In this document: in pieces, positions 30,716 to 40,113 of the stretch | How the letters are laid out: each line of letters opens with the position of its first letter | How positions within the stretch are numbered: position 1 is the stretch's first letter | NCBI GenBank assembly: GCA_023251875.1 | Contig: JAHEXY010000001.1 | Span: 310,001 to 374,000 of the forward strand | Origin: Bacteroidota bacterium | GTDB lineage: Bacteria > Bacteroidota > Bacteroidia > JAHEXY01 | DNA: 64,000 bases | Direction: 5' to 3' | Translations under genes and position numbers: made by a program | The notes under the pieces: model-generated | Told to the model about the DNA's origin: nothing | What the model saw: the letters and a program-made list of their open reading frames with translations, nothing else | The model's database searches: none

Positions 30716-32152
30716 TCAGGATGCAATTTTATCTAATCGGCTTAAAACTTTACTTATTTCTCCGGATGGGCGTGGGGCATTTGAATCAATAATTTTACCT
30801 TCTTTATCAATTAAAATAAAACGAGGAATAGAATTGATGATATAATCTTTACTTATTGTTGAGGCCCAACCTCCTGCCCAGAGTTGTATACCGCCTAATT
30901 GCTTTTCTTTTACCATGGTTTCCCAATCTGTTTTATTATCATCAAGAGATACTTGCATAAATACAATATTTTTATTTTTGAATTCTTCTTCAAGTGTTTT
31001 CATGTATGGAATTTCTCTTTTACAAGGTCCGCACCAGGATGCCCATACATCTATATATACATATTTACCTTTAAAATCAGACAATGAAACTTGTTTGCCA
31101 TTGATATCTTGATAAGAAAATAATGGAGCAACCGCACCTTTTTCAATGGTTTTCCATTTATTATATTCGTCTGTTATTACTTTTTTATATAAAGCACTGG
31201 AACATTCATTAGAATAAGTTTGCATGACGGATTCCAAACCTGCGGTTCCACTTTGCGAAATTTTGTCTTTTAATAAAACAGATAATGCGTAATTTTTTAA
31301 TTGTTTGTCTTTAAAAACTTCAAGTGCTCTATTGAATAATTTTTCAGTCATCTTAGCTGGATTGGCAGCTAAATCGGGGTCGTTTGTATTCAAATCATTT
31401 TCATATCTCATTAAATAAGTTTGTAAAAAAGCTTCCAGTTCATCTAAACCAATTAAAGAGGTATCATTTAAATCCAATTCATTTATGTAATTATCATAAT
31501 CATCGCCTAAATCAGCTTTTTCATCTGTGGCATAGTAGTGAAAACTAGGATAAGTACCATAAGAGCAAGCCCAATTTAATAATATGACTTGTTTTTCTAT
31601 TTTTAAAAATGCTTCTGAAACATTTGCTTTATTGGCTTCATAAAAATCAGAGAGACGTTTTTCAGTTTCCGCTCTCAGGCCATTTTCTGCAATAACAAAA
31701 GAATCTTTCGACAATTCATTAAAGGCATCTTCTTTGGCAGATTCCATTTCCCATAACCTAATTTCGTTTGCTAAAAAATTATTCATCTCAGCACCTTTTC
31801 CCTGATAGATTAGTGATTCATCAAATGAATCGGTATTCAAAGTAAAATAAAGGCTGTCTCCACCTCTTAAATAAATATTTGAAAATTCTTTACCATGTTT
31901 AAATTTGTATAAACATTCATGAGCAATTTGTTTTACGAATCTGAAACTGCCTGTACTATCTAGTATAGCACTATCTTTAATAATATTAAAACCATCAGAA
32001 TAAGCAAAAGTAATTTTTTTTGAAGTGGGATTGGTTATTTTTCCGCATACTATAACTGTATTGCTTGTTGCAGCATCATTTTTTGTGTGATTGCATGCAA
32101 CACCAAAAAGAGAAATAATAAATAAAATTGGAATTAGGTTCTTCATGTTCAT
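30716..32152 (-). CDS. thioredoxin/TlpA-family lipoprotein (thiol-disulfide oxidoreductase, DUF4369-like N-terminus)
   Basis: MNMKNLIPILFIISLFGVAC lipobox; DVWASWCGPCKREIPYMKTLEEEF. Start placed at an internal Met rather than the ORF-track start at 32206. Confidence 0.85.
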   Translation of the reverse strand: MNMKNLIPILFIISLFGVACNHTKNDAATSNTVIVCGKITNPTSKKITFAYSDGFNIIKDSAILDSTGSFRFVKQIAHECLYKFKHGKEFSNIYLRGGDSLYFTLNTDSFDESLIYQGKGAEMNNFLANEIRLWEMESAKEDAFNELSKDSFVIAENGLRAETEKRLSDFYEANKANVSEAFLKIEKQVILLNWACSYGTYPSFHYYATDEKADLGDDYDNYINELDLNDTSLIGLDELEAFLQTYLMRYENDLNTNDPDLAANPAKMTEKLFNRALEVFKDKQLKNYALSVLLKDKISQSGTAGLESVMQTYSNECSSALYKKVITDEYNKWKTIEKGAVAPLFSYQDINGKQVSLSDFKGKYVYIDVWASWCGPCKREIPYMKTLEEEFKNKNIVFMQVSLDDNKTDWETMVKEKQLGGIQLWAGGWASTISKDYIINSIPRFILIDKEGKIIDSNAPRPSGEISKVLSRLDKIAS

Positions 32153-32218
32153 TGAATTTGTTTGCAAAATAAACATAATACTCCTTTTGTTTGTAAATTC
32201 ATCCATAAATATATTGCC

Positions 32219-32920
32219 ATGGAAACTAAAAAGTGTGTTATCTCCAATAAAAATCTTTCTTTAAATGAATTGGTAGAAGGAAAAAATATAAGAAAACCAT
32301 TATTCGATCTCATACAAAAAGATTATCCTAACATAAAAGAAATTGATTTTGTTTCGAGCCAAGAATTAAACAAATACCGGAAACAATATCTCGAAAACAT
32401 GCTTACCGAAGAAATGGGAGAACTTTCCGGTATTGAAAAACAGGTTGTAGAAAGCATACACAAGCACGAGCTTATTTCTGAAAATATAGAAACAGAAATG
32501 GTAGGTTCATTAACCATTGGACAGCGATTAGCGGATCAGATTGCTGAATTTGGTGGCAGCTGGACTTTTATTATTTTATTTTTCAGTTTTATTTTAGTGT
32601 GGATGCTGATGAATTTAATATTGTTGACACAAAAACCATTTGATCCTTATCCTTTTATTTTATTGAATTTAGTGTTATCATGTTTGGCTGCTATACAGGC
32701 TCCTATTATTATGATGAGCCAAAATAGAAAAGAAGCTAGAGATAGAAAACGTTCGGAACATGATTATAAGATAAATTTAAAAGCGGAATTAGAAATTAGA
32801 TTACTGCACGAAAAAATAGATCATTTATTATTGCAACAAAATCAACGCCTGGTTGAAATTCAGCAAATGCAAATTGATTTGCTGGAAAATATTTTGGAGA
32901 AAGTAAGTGCGAAGGGTTAG
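32219..32920 (+). CDS. DUF1003 family membrane protein
   Basis: GQRLADQIAEFGGSWTFIILFF...LNLVLSCLAAIQAPIIMMSQNRKEARDRKRSEHDYKINLKAELEI. Confidence 0.88.
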   Translation: METKKCVISNKNLSLNELVEGKNIRKPLFDLIQKDYPNIKEIDFVSSQELNKYRKQYLENMLTEEMGELSGIEKQVVESIHKHELISENIETEMVGSLTIGQRLADQIAEFGGSWTFIILFFSFILVWMLMNLILLTQKPFDPYPFILLNLVLSCLAAIQAPIIMMSQNRKEARDRKRSEHDYKINLKAELEIRLLHEKIDHLLLQQNQRLVEIQQMQIDLLENILEKVSAKG

Positions 32921-33105
32921 ATTTTTTGAGCTTTACTTATTTCTGCTGTAAGAATCGAATATTCCATTCCTTCTTTTACTCCTCGTTTTTTCCATTCACC
33001 AGTAAGCTCATCTCTGACGGCAATTCCCCCACTCAGATGAATATGACTCAAGATTTTACTGCTATAGCATATATATTTAGCCGAACGGAGGGTTTTACAG
33101 CTCAC
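32917..33105 (-). pseudogene. fragment resembling a BRO-N/DinD-like protein
   Basis: ILSHIHLSGGIAVRDELTGEWKKRGVKEGMEYSILTAEISKAQ* resembles an internal segment of these proteins; no start-proximal domain. Confidence 0.45.
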
Positions 33106-33119
33106 TGCAGTCTACTCGA

Positions 33120-33419
33120 TTATGCTGCGTTGCGAACGTACTGTTTTATAGCGTTCAACTCTCGCACTTTGCTTGACCTTTCGTCTTCGATGTCAAAGTC
33201 GTCTTGAAGTCCAAGCCAAAATTTTGCAGAGTTGCCGAAATATTTTGATAGTCGCAGCGCGGTGTCTGCCGTTACCCTACGATTACCTTTTATGATTTCG
33301 GAAATTCGAGTCTGTGGAATTCCAATGTCCTTTGATAGTTTGTAGGCTGTGATATTAAGTGGCAAAAGAAATTCCTCTTGCAAAATTTCTCCGGGGTGTA
33401 TGTTTTTTAGCTTTTTCAT
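33120..33419 (-). CDS. higA: HigA-family antitoxin (XRE HTH)
   Basis: MKKLKNIHPGEILQEEFLLPLNITAYKLSKDIGIPQTRISEIIKGNRRVTADTALRLSKYFG. Confidence 0.92.
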   Translation of the reverse strand: MKKLKNIHPGEILQEEFLLPLNITAYKLSKDIGIPQTRISEIIKGNRRVTADTALRLSKYFGNSAKFWLGLQDDFDIEDERSSKVRELNAIKQYVRNAA

Positions 33420-33426
33420 GTTATTA

Positions 33427-33711
33427 TTATTTATGATAGTCCATGATTTCAACTTCTGATGCGTTTCCACCGTCCCATTTGAAAACAATTCTCCACTGTG
33501 AATTAATTCGTATTGAGTAAAATTCCTTTGCCTTACCACTTAGTTTCTCTATTCGATTTGAAGGAGGAACTTGTAAGTCAGTAAGATTTTGTGAATTGTT
33601 TAACATTCTGAGTTTCCGTCTGGCGATTTCTTGAAGGATAGACGACATACTTTTTATACGTTCTCCTTCCCAAATGCTTTTCGTGTTTTTGTCCCCGAAT
33701 GATACAATCAT
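33427..33711 (-). CDS. higB: HigB-family toxin (RelE superfamily)
   Basis: MIVSFGDKNTKSIWEGERIKSM...LQVPPSNRIEKLSGKAKEFYSIRINSQWRIVFKWDGGNASEVEIMDYH; 7 bp before higA. Confidence 0.92.
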   Translation of the reverse strand: MIVSFGDKNTKSIWEGERIKSMSSILQEIARRKLRMLNNSQNLTDLQVPPSNRIEKLSGKAKEFYSIRINSQWRIVFKWDGGNASEVEIMDYHK

Positions 33712-33851
33712 GCTATTGCAATACGTTACTAACGTCAAAGATAAGTATTTTGATTAAAAATTCAAAATTTGCCTACGGAAACGAAAGCGTGAGCAATGAG
33801 GCATAACTTCTATTTATTTTAATAATAAAATTTTTAGTTTATCGGAATCTT

Positions 33852-35807
33852 CTATTCCAATTTTCCCAATTGCTCAGTAAACTCAGCCCATCTTTCCATT
33901 TCTGTTTCTAAATCTTGTTTGAGTTTATTGTATTTGGCAAGTGTATCATTTGATTCAGCACTTTTATAAAAATCAGGATCGAGAAGTTGTTCATCGAGCA
34001 CAGCAATTTCTTTTTCTAATTGAGCAATTTTATTTTCTGATTGGATAATATTATTTTTTATTTTTCTGATATCATTTTCTAATTGCTTTTTTTGATCTTT
34101 ACCGATTTGGCTATTGGTTTTTTCCTGGGTAGCTACTACCCCCTCTCCTTTGGAGAGGGTTGGGGAGAGGCTTTTTGTTTTTTCAATTTCTTGAAAACTT
34201 TCCACTTTTCGGCTTCTTAAAAATTCATACACATCACCAATATGTTCTTTAATATTACCATGCCTGAATTCAAAAACTTTTTGTGTAAGGCCTTGTAAAA
34301 AATCACGATCGTGAGATACAATTAATAATGTACCATCATATTCTAATAATGCTTCTTTAAGAATATCTTTCGAACGCATATCGAGGTGATTGGTAGGCTC
34401 ATCCATAATCAAAAGATTTACGGGTGTAAGCAATAATTTACACAATGCTACTCTGGCTTTTTCTCCTCCTGATAAAACTTTTACTTTTTTATCTGCGTCT
34501 TCACCACTAAATAAAAATGAACCCAATAGAGTTCTCACTCTCGAACGTATTTCATCTGGGGCAATATCATTAATGGTTTCAAAAATGGTGCGTTCTCCAT
34601 CTAAAAAATCAGCTTGGTTTTGTGCGTAATACCCAATATTTACATTGTAGCCAAGGTTTACAGTACCTTCGCAGGTTTCATGATTAACAATAATTTTTGA
34701 TAGGGTAGATTTTCCCTCTCCATTACGGCCAACAAAAGCAATTCTCGCGCCTCTATCAACAATAAAATTAACGTCAGAAAAAACTACATGATCGGCATAT
34801 TGTTTTTTTACATCTTTTCCTTCCACTACAATTTTACCAGATCGTGGGGCAGGAGGGAAGCGAAATCGAATGGCTTTGTTATCTTCATCATCAATTTCAA
34901 TTCTGTCAATTTTGTCGAGTTGTTTCAATTTCGACTGTACTTGCCGGGCTTTAGAAGCCTTGTAACGGAATCGGTCAATAAATTTTTCAGTATCCTCAAT
35001 TTGTTTTTGTTGGTTTTTAGCCGTGGCAATTTGTGTTTCTCTTCTCTCTTTACGCAGCTCAACATATTTTGAATAAGATGCTTTGTAATCATAAATTTTT
35101 CCCATCGAAATTTCAATGGTTCTGTTGGTAATAGTATCTAAAAAAGCCCTATCGTGCGAAACGAGAATAATTGCACCATGATGACTTTTTAAAAAATCTT
35201 CTAACCATTGTATCGATTCAATATCCAAGTGATTGGTAGGCTCATCCAACAATAACAAATCAGGTTTTTGCAATAATATTTTTGCTAGTTCAATACGCAT
35301 GCGCCAGCCACCGCTAAACTCATCGGTAAGCCTGTTGAAATCTTCTCTTTCAAAACCCAGTCCCAATAAAACTTTTTCCATCTCACCTTCTAGCGAATGG
35401 CCGCCAATAATGTGGTAACGCTCACTGGCTTCATTCATATTGTGAATGAGTTTCATGTAGCTGTCTGTTTCGTAATCGGTTCTTTCGGTAAGTTGTTGGG
35501 TATAGGCTTCCATCTTTTTTTCTAGCATACGTGCTTCGGCAAAAGCTGTAGCTGTTTCTTCTAGAACAGTTCTCCCATTATGGTGGGTCATTTCTTGTGG
35601 AAGATAACCAATGGTGGTATTGTTGGGCATTGCAATTTGACCTTCGTCAGCTGCCTGAAGGCCTGCAAATATTTTTAACATGGTTGATTTACCTGCACCA
35701 TTGGCTCCTGTTAAGCCAATTCTATCTTTTTCGGTAACGTTAAAAGAAATATCGTTATATAAATATCTTCCGCTAATTAAAACAGAAACCCTGTTTACTG
35801 AAATCAT
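33852..35807 (-). CDS. ABC-F family ATP-binding protein
   Basis: Two ABC domains (GANGAGKST, DEFSGGWRMRIELAKILL, DEPTNHLDI; GRNGEGKST, SGGEKARVALCKLLL, DEPTNHLDM). Confidence 0.95.
   Translation of the reverse strand: MISVNRVSVLISGRYLYNDISFNVTEKDRIGLTGANGAGKSTMLKIFAGLQAADEGQIAMPNNTTIGYLPQEMTHHNGRTVLEETATAFAEARMLEKKMEAYTQQLTERTDYETDSYMKLIHNMNEASERYHIIGGHSLEGEMEKVLLGLGFEREDFNRLTDEFSGGWRMRIELAKILLQKPDLLLLDEPTNHLDIESIQWLEDFLKSHHGAIILVSHDRAFLDTITNRTIEISMGKIYDYKASYSKYVELRKERRETQIATAKNQQKQIEDTEKFIDRFRYKASKARQVQSKLKQLDKIDRIEIDDEDNKAIRFRFPPAPRSGKIVVEGKDVKKQYADHVVFSDVNFIVDRGARIAFVGRNGEGKSTLSKIIVNHETCEGTVNLGYNVNIGYYAQNQADFLDGERTIFETINDIAPDEIRSRVRTLLGSFLFSGEDADKKVKVLSGGEKARVALCKLLLTPVNLLIMDEPTNHLDMRSKDILKEALLEYDGTLLIVSHDRDFLQGLTQKVFEFRHGNIKEHIGDVYEFLRSRKVESFQEIEKTKSLSPTLSKGEGVVATQEKTNSQIGKDQKKQLENDIRKIKNNIIQSENKIAQLEKEIAVLDEQLLDPDFYKSAESNDTLAKYNKLKQDLETEMERWAEFTEQLGKLE
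34137..34171. repeat. dispersed GGAGAGGG repeat inside the ABC-F gene (encodes LSPTLSKGEGV)
   Basis: taccCCCTCTCCTTTGGAGAGGGTTGGGGAGAGGc, same family as copies near 42315, 42838, 47926 and 57042. Confidence 0.75.
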
Positions 35808-35935
35808 ACTTTATTATTAGTGCTTCAAAATTTAAAAATGCAAATATCCGCTTATTATATGTAAAGAGAAAATTAGTTTGAAAGAAATGAAGGGCTTTTG
35901 TTTACTTTTGTACAGATTTGAAAAATTAATAAGAA

Positions 35936-37066
35936 ATGCAATTTACCCTTGTTGCAAAAGATAAAAATTCAGAAGCTCGTGCAGGAGAGCTTAGTACAGA
36001 TCATGGCATTATTCAAACACCCATTTTTATGCCTGTGGGTACAGCCGGTACGGTTAAAGCTGTTCACCAAAGAGAATTGGAGCATGATATAAAAGCACAA
36101 ATTATTCTGGGTAATACTTATCATTTATATTTAAGACCGGGTTTAGAAGTTTTAAAAGAAGCAGGAGGCTTGCATAAGTTTAATGGTTGGCATTATCCCA
36201 TTCTTACTGATAGTGGAGGGTATCAGGTTTTTTCATTAGCAGATAATAGAAAGTTAACAGAGGAGGGAGCTGTTTTTAAATCGCATATTGATGGATCGAG
36301 TCACCATTTTTCTCCGGAATCTGTAATGGATATTCAACGCATTATTGGAGCAGATATAATAATGGCTTTTGATGAGTGTACTCCATATCCTTGTGAGTAC
36401 AAGTATGCTAAAAACTCTATGGAGCTTACCCATAGGTGGCTGAAAAGATGTTGTACCAGATTTGATGAAACTACGCCATTGTATAATTACCATCAAAGCC
36501 TTTTCCCTATTGTGCAAGGCAGTGTTTATAAAGATTTGAGAATACAATCTGCAGAATATATTGCTTCGCTTAATAGAGAAGGCAATGCCATTGGTGGACT
36601 TTCTGTTGGAGAGCCTGCAGAAGATATGTATGCCATGACAGAACTGGTTTGTGGTATTTTACCAAAAGATAAACCAAGATATTTAATGGGAGTAGGTACT
36701 CCTGCAAATATATTGGAATGCATTGCTTTGGGTATTGATATGTTTGATTGTGTTATGCCAACACGCAATGCGCGTAATGGAATGTTGTTTACATCAGCAG
36801 GAATTATTAATATCAGAAATGAAAAATGGAAAAAAGATTTTAGTGTAATTGATAGTGCTGCAAATTGCTTTGTTGATACACAATATTCAAAAGCCTATTT
36901 GAGGCATTTATTTATTTGTGGAGAAATTTTAGCTTGCCAAATTGCTACTTTGCATAATTTGAGTTTTTATCTTTGGTTGGTAAAAACAGCCAGAGAAAAA
37001 ATTGTGCAAGGTGTTTTTAATGAATGGAAAAATAGGATGGTTCCTAAATTGAGTTCTAGATTATAA
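35936..37066 (+). CDS. tgt: tRNA-guanine transglycosylase
   Basis: TPIFMPVGTAGTVKAV, ILGNTYHLYLRPG, LTDSGGYQVFSL, GGLSVGEP, YLMGVGTP. Confidence 0.96.
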   Translation: MQFTLVAKDKNSEARAGELSTDHGIIQTPIFMPVGTAGTVKAVHQRELEHDIKAQIILGNTYHLYLRPGLEVLKEAGGLHKFNGWHYPILTDSGGYQVFSLADNRKLTEEGAVFKSHIDGSSHHFSPESVMDIQRIIGADIIMAFDECTPYPCEYKYAKNSMELTHRWLKRCCTRFDETTPLYNYHQSLFPIVQGSVYKDLRIQSAEYIASLNREGNAIGGLSVGEPAEDMYAMTELVCGILPKDKPRYLMGVGTPANILECIALGIDMFDCVMPTRNARNGMLFTSAGIINIRNEKWKKDFSVIDSAANCFVDTQYSKAYLRHLFICGEILACQIATLHNLSFYLWLVKTAREKIVQGVFNEWKNRMVPKLSSRL

Positions 37067-37069
37067 CAT

Positions 37070-37155
37070 AGTTATTAGTTGTTCGTTATTGGTTGTTCGA
37101 GTAATAACTAATAACTAATAACCAATAACTAATAACCAATAACTAATAACTAAGT
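37070..37155. repeat. tandem/inverted AATAACTAATAACC repeat
   Basis: gttattagttgttcgttattggttgttcgagTAATAACTAATAACTAATAACCAATAACTAATAACCAATAACTAATAACTAA. Confidence 0.8.
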
Positions 37156-37160
37156 ATGTA

Positions 37161-38237
37161 TTGAAAACAATAGATCTCTATATCATTCGAAAATTTTTAA
37201 GCACGTTTTTTTTTATTATATCTCTCCTAATTGTTATTGCTATTGTTTTTGATGTATCTGAAAAAATTGATGATTTTTTAAGAAGTGAAGCTCCACTAAA
37301 AGCTATCATTTTTGATTATTATCTAAACTTTATTATTTACTACGGTAATATGTTTAGTTTTTTAATTGTGTTTTTGGCCGTTACTTTTTTTACTTCTCGT
37401 ATGGCAGCCAATACAGAGATAATTGCCATTCTTTCAAGTGGAATAAGTTTTAAACGAATGTTGAGACCTTTTATGATGGCGGCAGGTATGTTGGCTGTTT
37501 TGTCATTGTTGTTTAATAATTTTCTTGTCCCTCTGGCAAATACTAAAAGAATTAATTTCGAAAATCAATATATCAGAAATGCATTTAGAAATAGTGGTAA
37601 AAATATTCACAGGCAATTATCTCCAGATACTTATATATCCGTTTCTCGCTTTGACGCTACCAATAATGAGGGCAGAAAATTCACCTTAGAAAAATTTCAA
37701 GGAAGTGAATTAAAATTTATTCTTATTGCTGATCGCATCAAATGGAATGAAAATGATAGCACTTGGGCATTCTATAATTATTTTACCAGAGATATTAATG
37801 GCCTTGAAGAAACCATGAAACAAGGCAATAAGATGGATACATTGATTCAACTTAAGCCGGAAGATTTTGGTCAACGTTTAACCAATATAGAAACCATGAA
37901 TTATTTTCAGTTAAAAGATTTTATTGAGCAAGAAAAATCGAGTGGAGCTGAAAACATAGAATTTTACCTGATTGAATTGTACCAAAGATTTTCATACCCT
38001 ATGGCTACCTTTATCCTTACTATTATTGGTGTTTCTATAGCTTCAAGAAAAATTAGAGGTGGTACAGGCTTGCATTTGGCAATTGGTATTCTACTTTGCT
38101 TTGTTTACTTATTATTTATGAAAATGTTTACAGTAGGTTCTACTAACTCCGGTATTCCTCCTATTATTGCTGTTTGGATTCCCAATCTTATTTTTGGAGC
38201 ATTGAGTATTTATTTGCTTGCTACCGCTCCAAAATAA
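37161..38237 (+). CDS. LptF/LptG-family permease (YjgP/YjgQ)
   Basis: KTIDLYIIRKFLSTFFFIISLLIVIAIVFDVSEKIDDF...YPMATFILTIIGVSIASRKIRGGTGLHLAIGILL. Confidence 0.9.
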   Translation: MKTIDLYIIRKFLSTFFFIISLLIVIAIVFDVSEKIDDFLRSEAPLKAIIFDYYLNFIIYYGNMFSFLIVFLAVTFFTSRMAANTEIIAILSSGISFKRMLRPFMMAAGMLAVLSLLFNNFLVPLANTKRINFENQYIRNAFRNSGKNIHRQLSPDTYISVSRFDATNNEGRKFTLEKFQGSELKFILIADRIKWNENDSTWAFYNYFTRDINGLEETMKQGNKMDTLIQLKPEDFGQRLTNIETMNYFQLKDFIEQEKSSGAENIEFYLIELYQRFSYPMATFILTIIGVSIASRKIRGGTGLHLAIGILLCFVYLLFMKMFTVGSTNSGIPPIIAVWIPNLIFGALSIYLLATAPK

Positions 38238-38441
38238 TTCCTTAAAACTCAAATTTGTTTTCTATCCATTCATTCTTTCTTTCATGTTTCGTGTGTTCAT
38301 ACAATTATTTTATGTATTTGATATTTAGTTATTTGCGATTGTGTATAAAAAAACTTACTTCAATACTATAACCTATTGATATGTTTTTACGTATTGATTG
38401 AAAATTAAATTTTGTTCACTCAATTTCAAAACATATAATTT

Positions 38442-40061
38442 ATGAACACAAAATTACTCATACAAAAATCTAGATTGCTTGCATTAGCATTTGGCTTATT
38501 AGCATTAGCATCATGTCATAAAAAGGATTATGATATGACAAAATTAACAACTCCTGATTGGCATCCTAGCCTTGCCGCTCCTTTAGCATATTCAACGGTT
38601 GTCTTGGATAATTTAATTTCATTTCCGGATACGGGCGATTTACAAATGCAAGAAGATTCAAACCATTTTATGACTCTTTATTATTCGTCAGAAATTTATG
38701 CTGCCTCTGTAGGAGATTTATTAAAATTAGATGACCAACAAGTTTCTGCAACTATTGGCGTAAATGATACCATTGTTACTGCTTGTGCTCTTGCACAATT
38801 ATTTAATATGGATACTGTAATAAGTCTTCCTCCCTATTCTACAACTACTGCAATGGCAATGCCTAATAGTGCAGAAATTGATTCTATAGCTCTTACCGGA
38901 GGAACATTAAATTGGAATATTTCTTCAGATTTTAGACAAGATATTACCATAGATATTGTAATTCTTTCAGCCACAAAAAATGGAGTTCCTTTTTCTCAAT
39001 CTATTTTACTTGATTATACAGGAAGCTCACCTGTTGTATACAATCAAAGTGTAGATTTAAGCGGATATGAATTAGATTTATCCGCTGCTGATAATGGAGG
39101 TAATCCAAATACGGTTAGTGCTTCTTATACGCTTACGGTTAATTATGATCACAATCAAACTGTATTGAGTACAGACAGTATTGATTTAAACATGAGTTTT
39201 TCGAGTTTAGATTTCAAAAATGTATACGGTTATTTAGGCAATCAGGTTGTTGATATTCCTGAAACTGCATCAGAATTTAGTACAGGCGGAATCTCTATGA
39301 GTCTTGTTGATCCTAAACTAACACTAACCATTAACAATTCATTTGGAGTGCCTATTAATGCCGCATTTTCAAAATTAGAAGGTGGTTATGACGGAGGTAC
39401 TATTTCTCTTACGGGTGTTCCTAGTCCCATTCAATTTGAATATCCAAGGGTAGGAGAAGAGGGTCAGATTAAATCAACAGTAATTGCTCTTGATGGTACA
39501 AATTCGAATCTCTCTGATTTTATGGCAAGTGGCTTAACATCTATTGCATTTGCAGGTAGCGCAACTACAAATCCGGATGGAAATACCGGATCCAATTTTA
39601 TTACTTCTGATGGAATGTTTAGTGTTGATATGGCGGTAGAACTTCCACTTTATGGTTCAATAGCCAATATTGGAATTATAGATACGATGGACATGGATTT
39701 AAGTTCACTATCGGGTTTTCAGCAAGCAGATTTTATTTTAAATGTTACAAATGAATTTCCATTTGATATAAGTGTTCAGGCATATTTTGTGGATGACAAT
39801 TTTAATGTTGTTGATTCATTAATGAAATCATCATCAAAACTAATAGAATCATCAAGTGTTGATAATAATGGAGAATTGCTTGCGGCAACTACCAGCCAAA
39901 CTACCATTACCATTAATCAAGCAACATTAAATAATATTAAAAATGCAACCAAAATAATTTTAATGGGAAGTATTGCAACTGCAAACAATGGAACAACTCC
40001 TGTTAAACTTTATTCGAACTATAAAATGGATTTTGCTTTAGGTGCAAAAGCAAAACTGTAA
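38442..40061 (+). CDS. hypothetical lipoprotein
   Basis: Lipobox LLALASCHKKDYD, Ser/Thr-rich beta-type sequence; adjacent to a DUF5723-like protein. Confidence 0.7.
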   Translation: MNTKLLIQKSRLLALAFGLLALASCHKKDYDMTKLTTPDWHPSLAAPLAYSTVVLDNLISFPDTGDLQMQEDSNHFMTLYYSSEIYAASVGDLLKLDDQQVSATIGVNDTIVTACALAQLFNMDTVISLPPYSTTTAMAMPNSAEIDSIALTGGTLNWNISSDFRQDITIDIVILSATKNGVPFSQSILLDYTGSSPVVYNQSVDLSGYELDLSAADNGGNPNTVSASYTLTVNYDHNQTVLSTDSIDLNMSFSSLDFKNVYGYLGNQVVDIPETASEFSTGGISMSLVDPKLTLTINNSFGVPINAAFSKLEGGYDGGTISLTGVPSPIQFEYPRVGEEGQIKSTVIALDGTNSNLSDFMASGLTSIAFAGSATTNPDGNTGSNFITSDGMFSVDMAVELPLYGSIANIGIIDTMDMDLSSLSGFQQADFILNVTNEFPFDISVQAYFVDDNFNVVDSLMKSSSKLIESSSVDNNGELLAATTSQTTITINQATLNNIKNATKIILMGSIATANNGTTPVKLYSNYKMDFALGAKAKL

Positions 40062-40113
40062 ATACATTTATAAATAATTATAAAAATAAATTATGAATTT
40101 AAAATATACCCAT

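Noticed and set aside
32926-33207. Plus-strand 93-aa ORF beside HigBA
   Set aside because: Antisense to the BRO-N-like remnant and higA, with low-complexity Phe/Ser composition and no domain.
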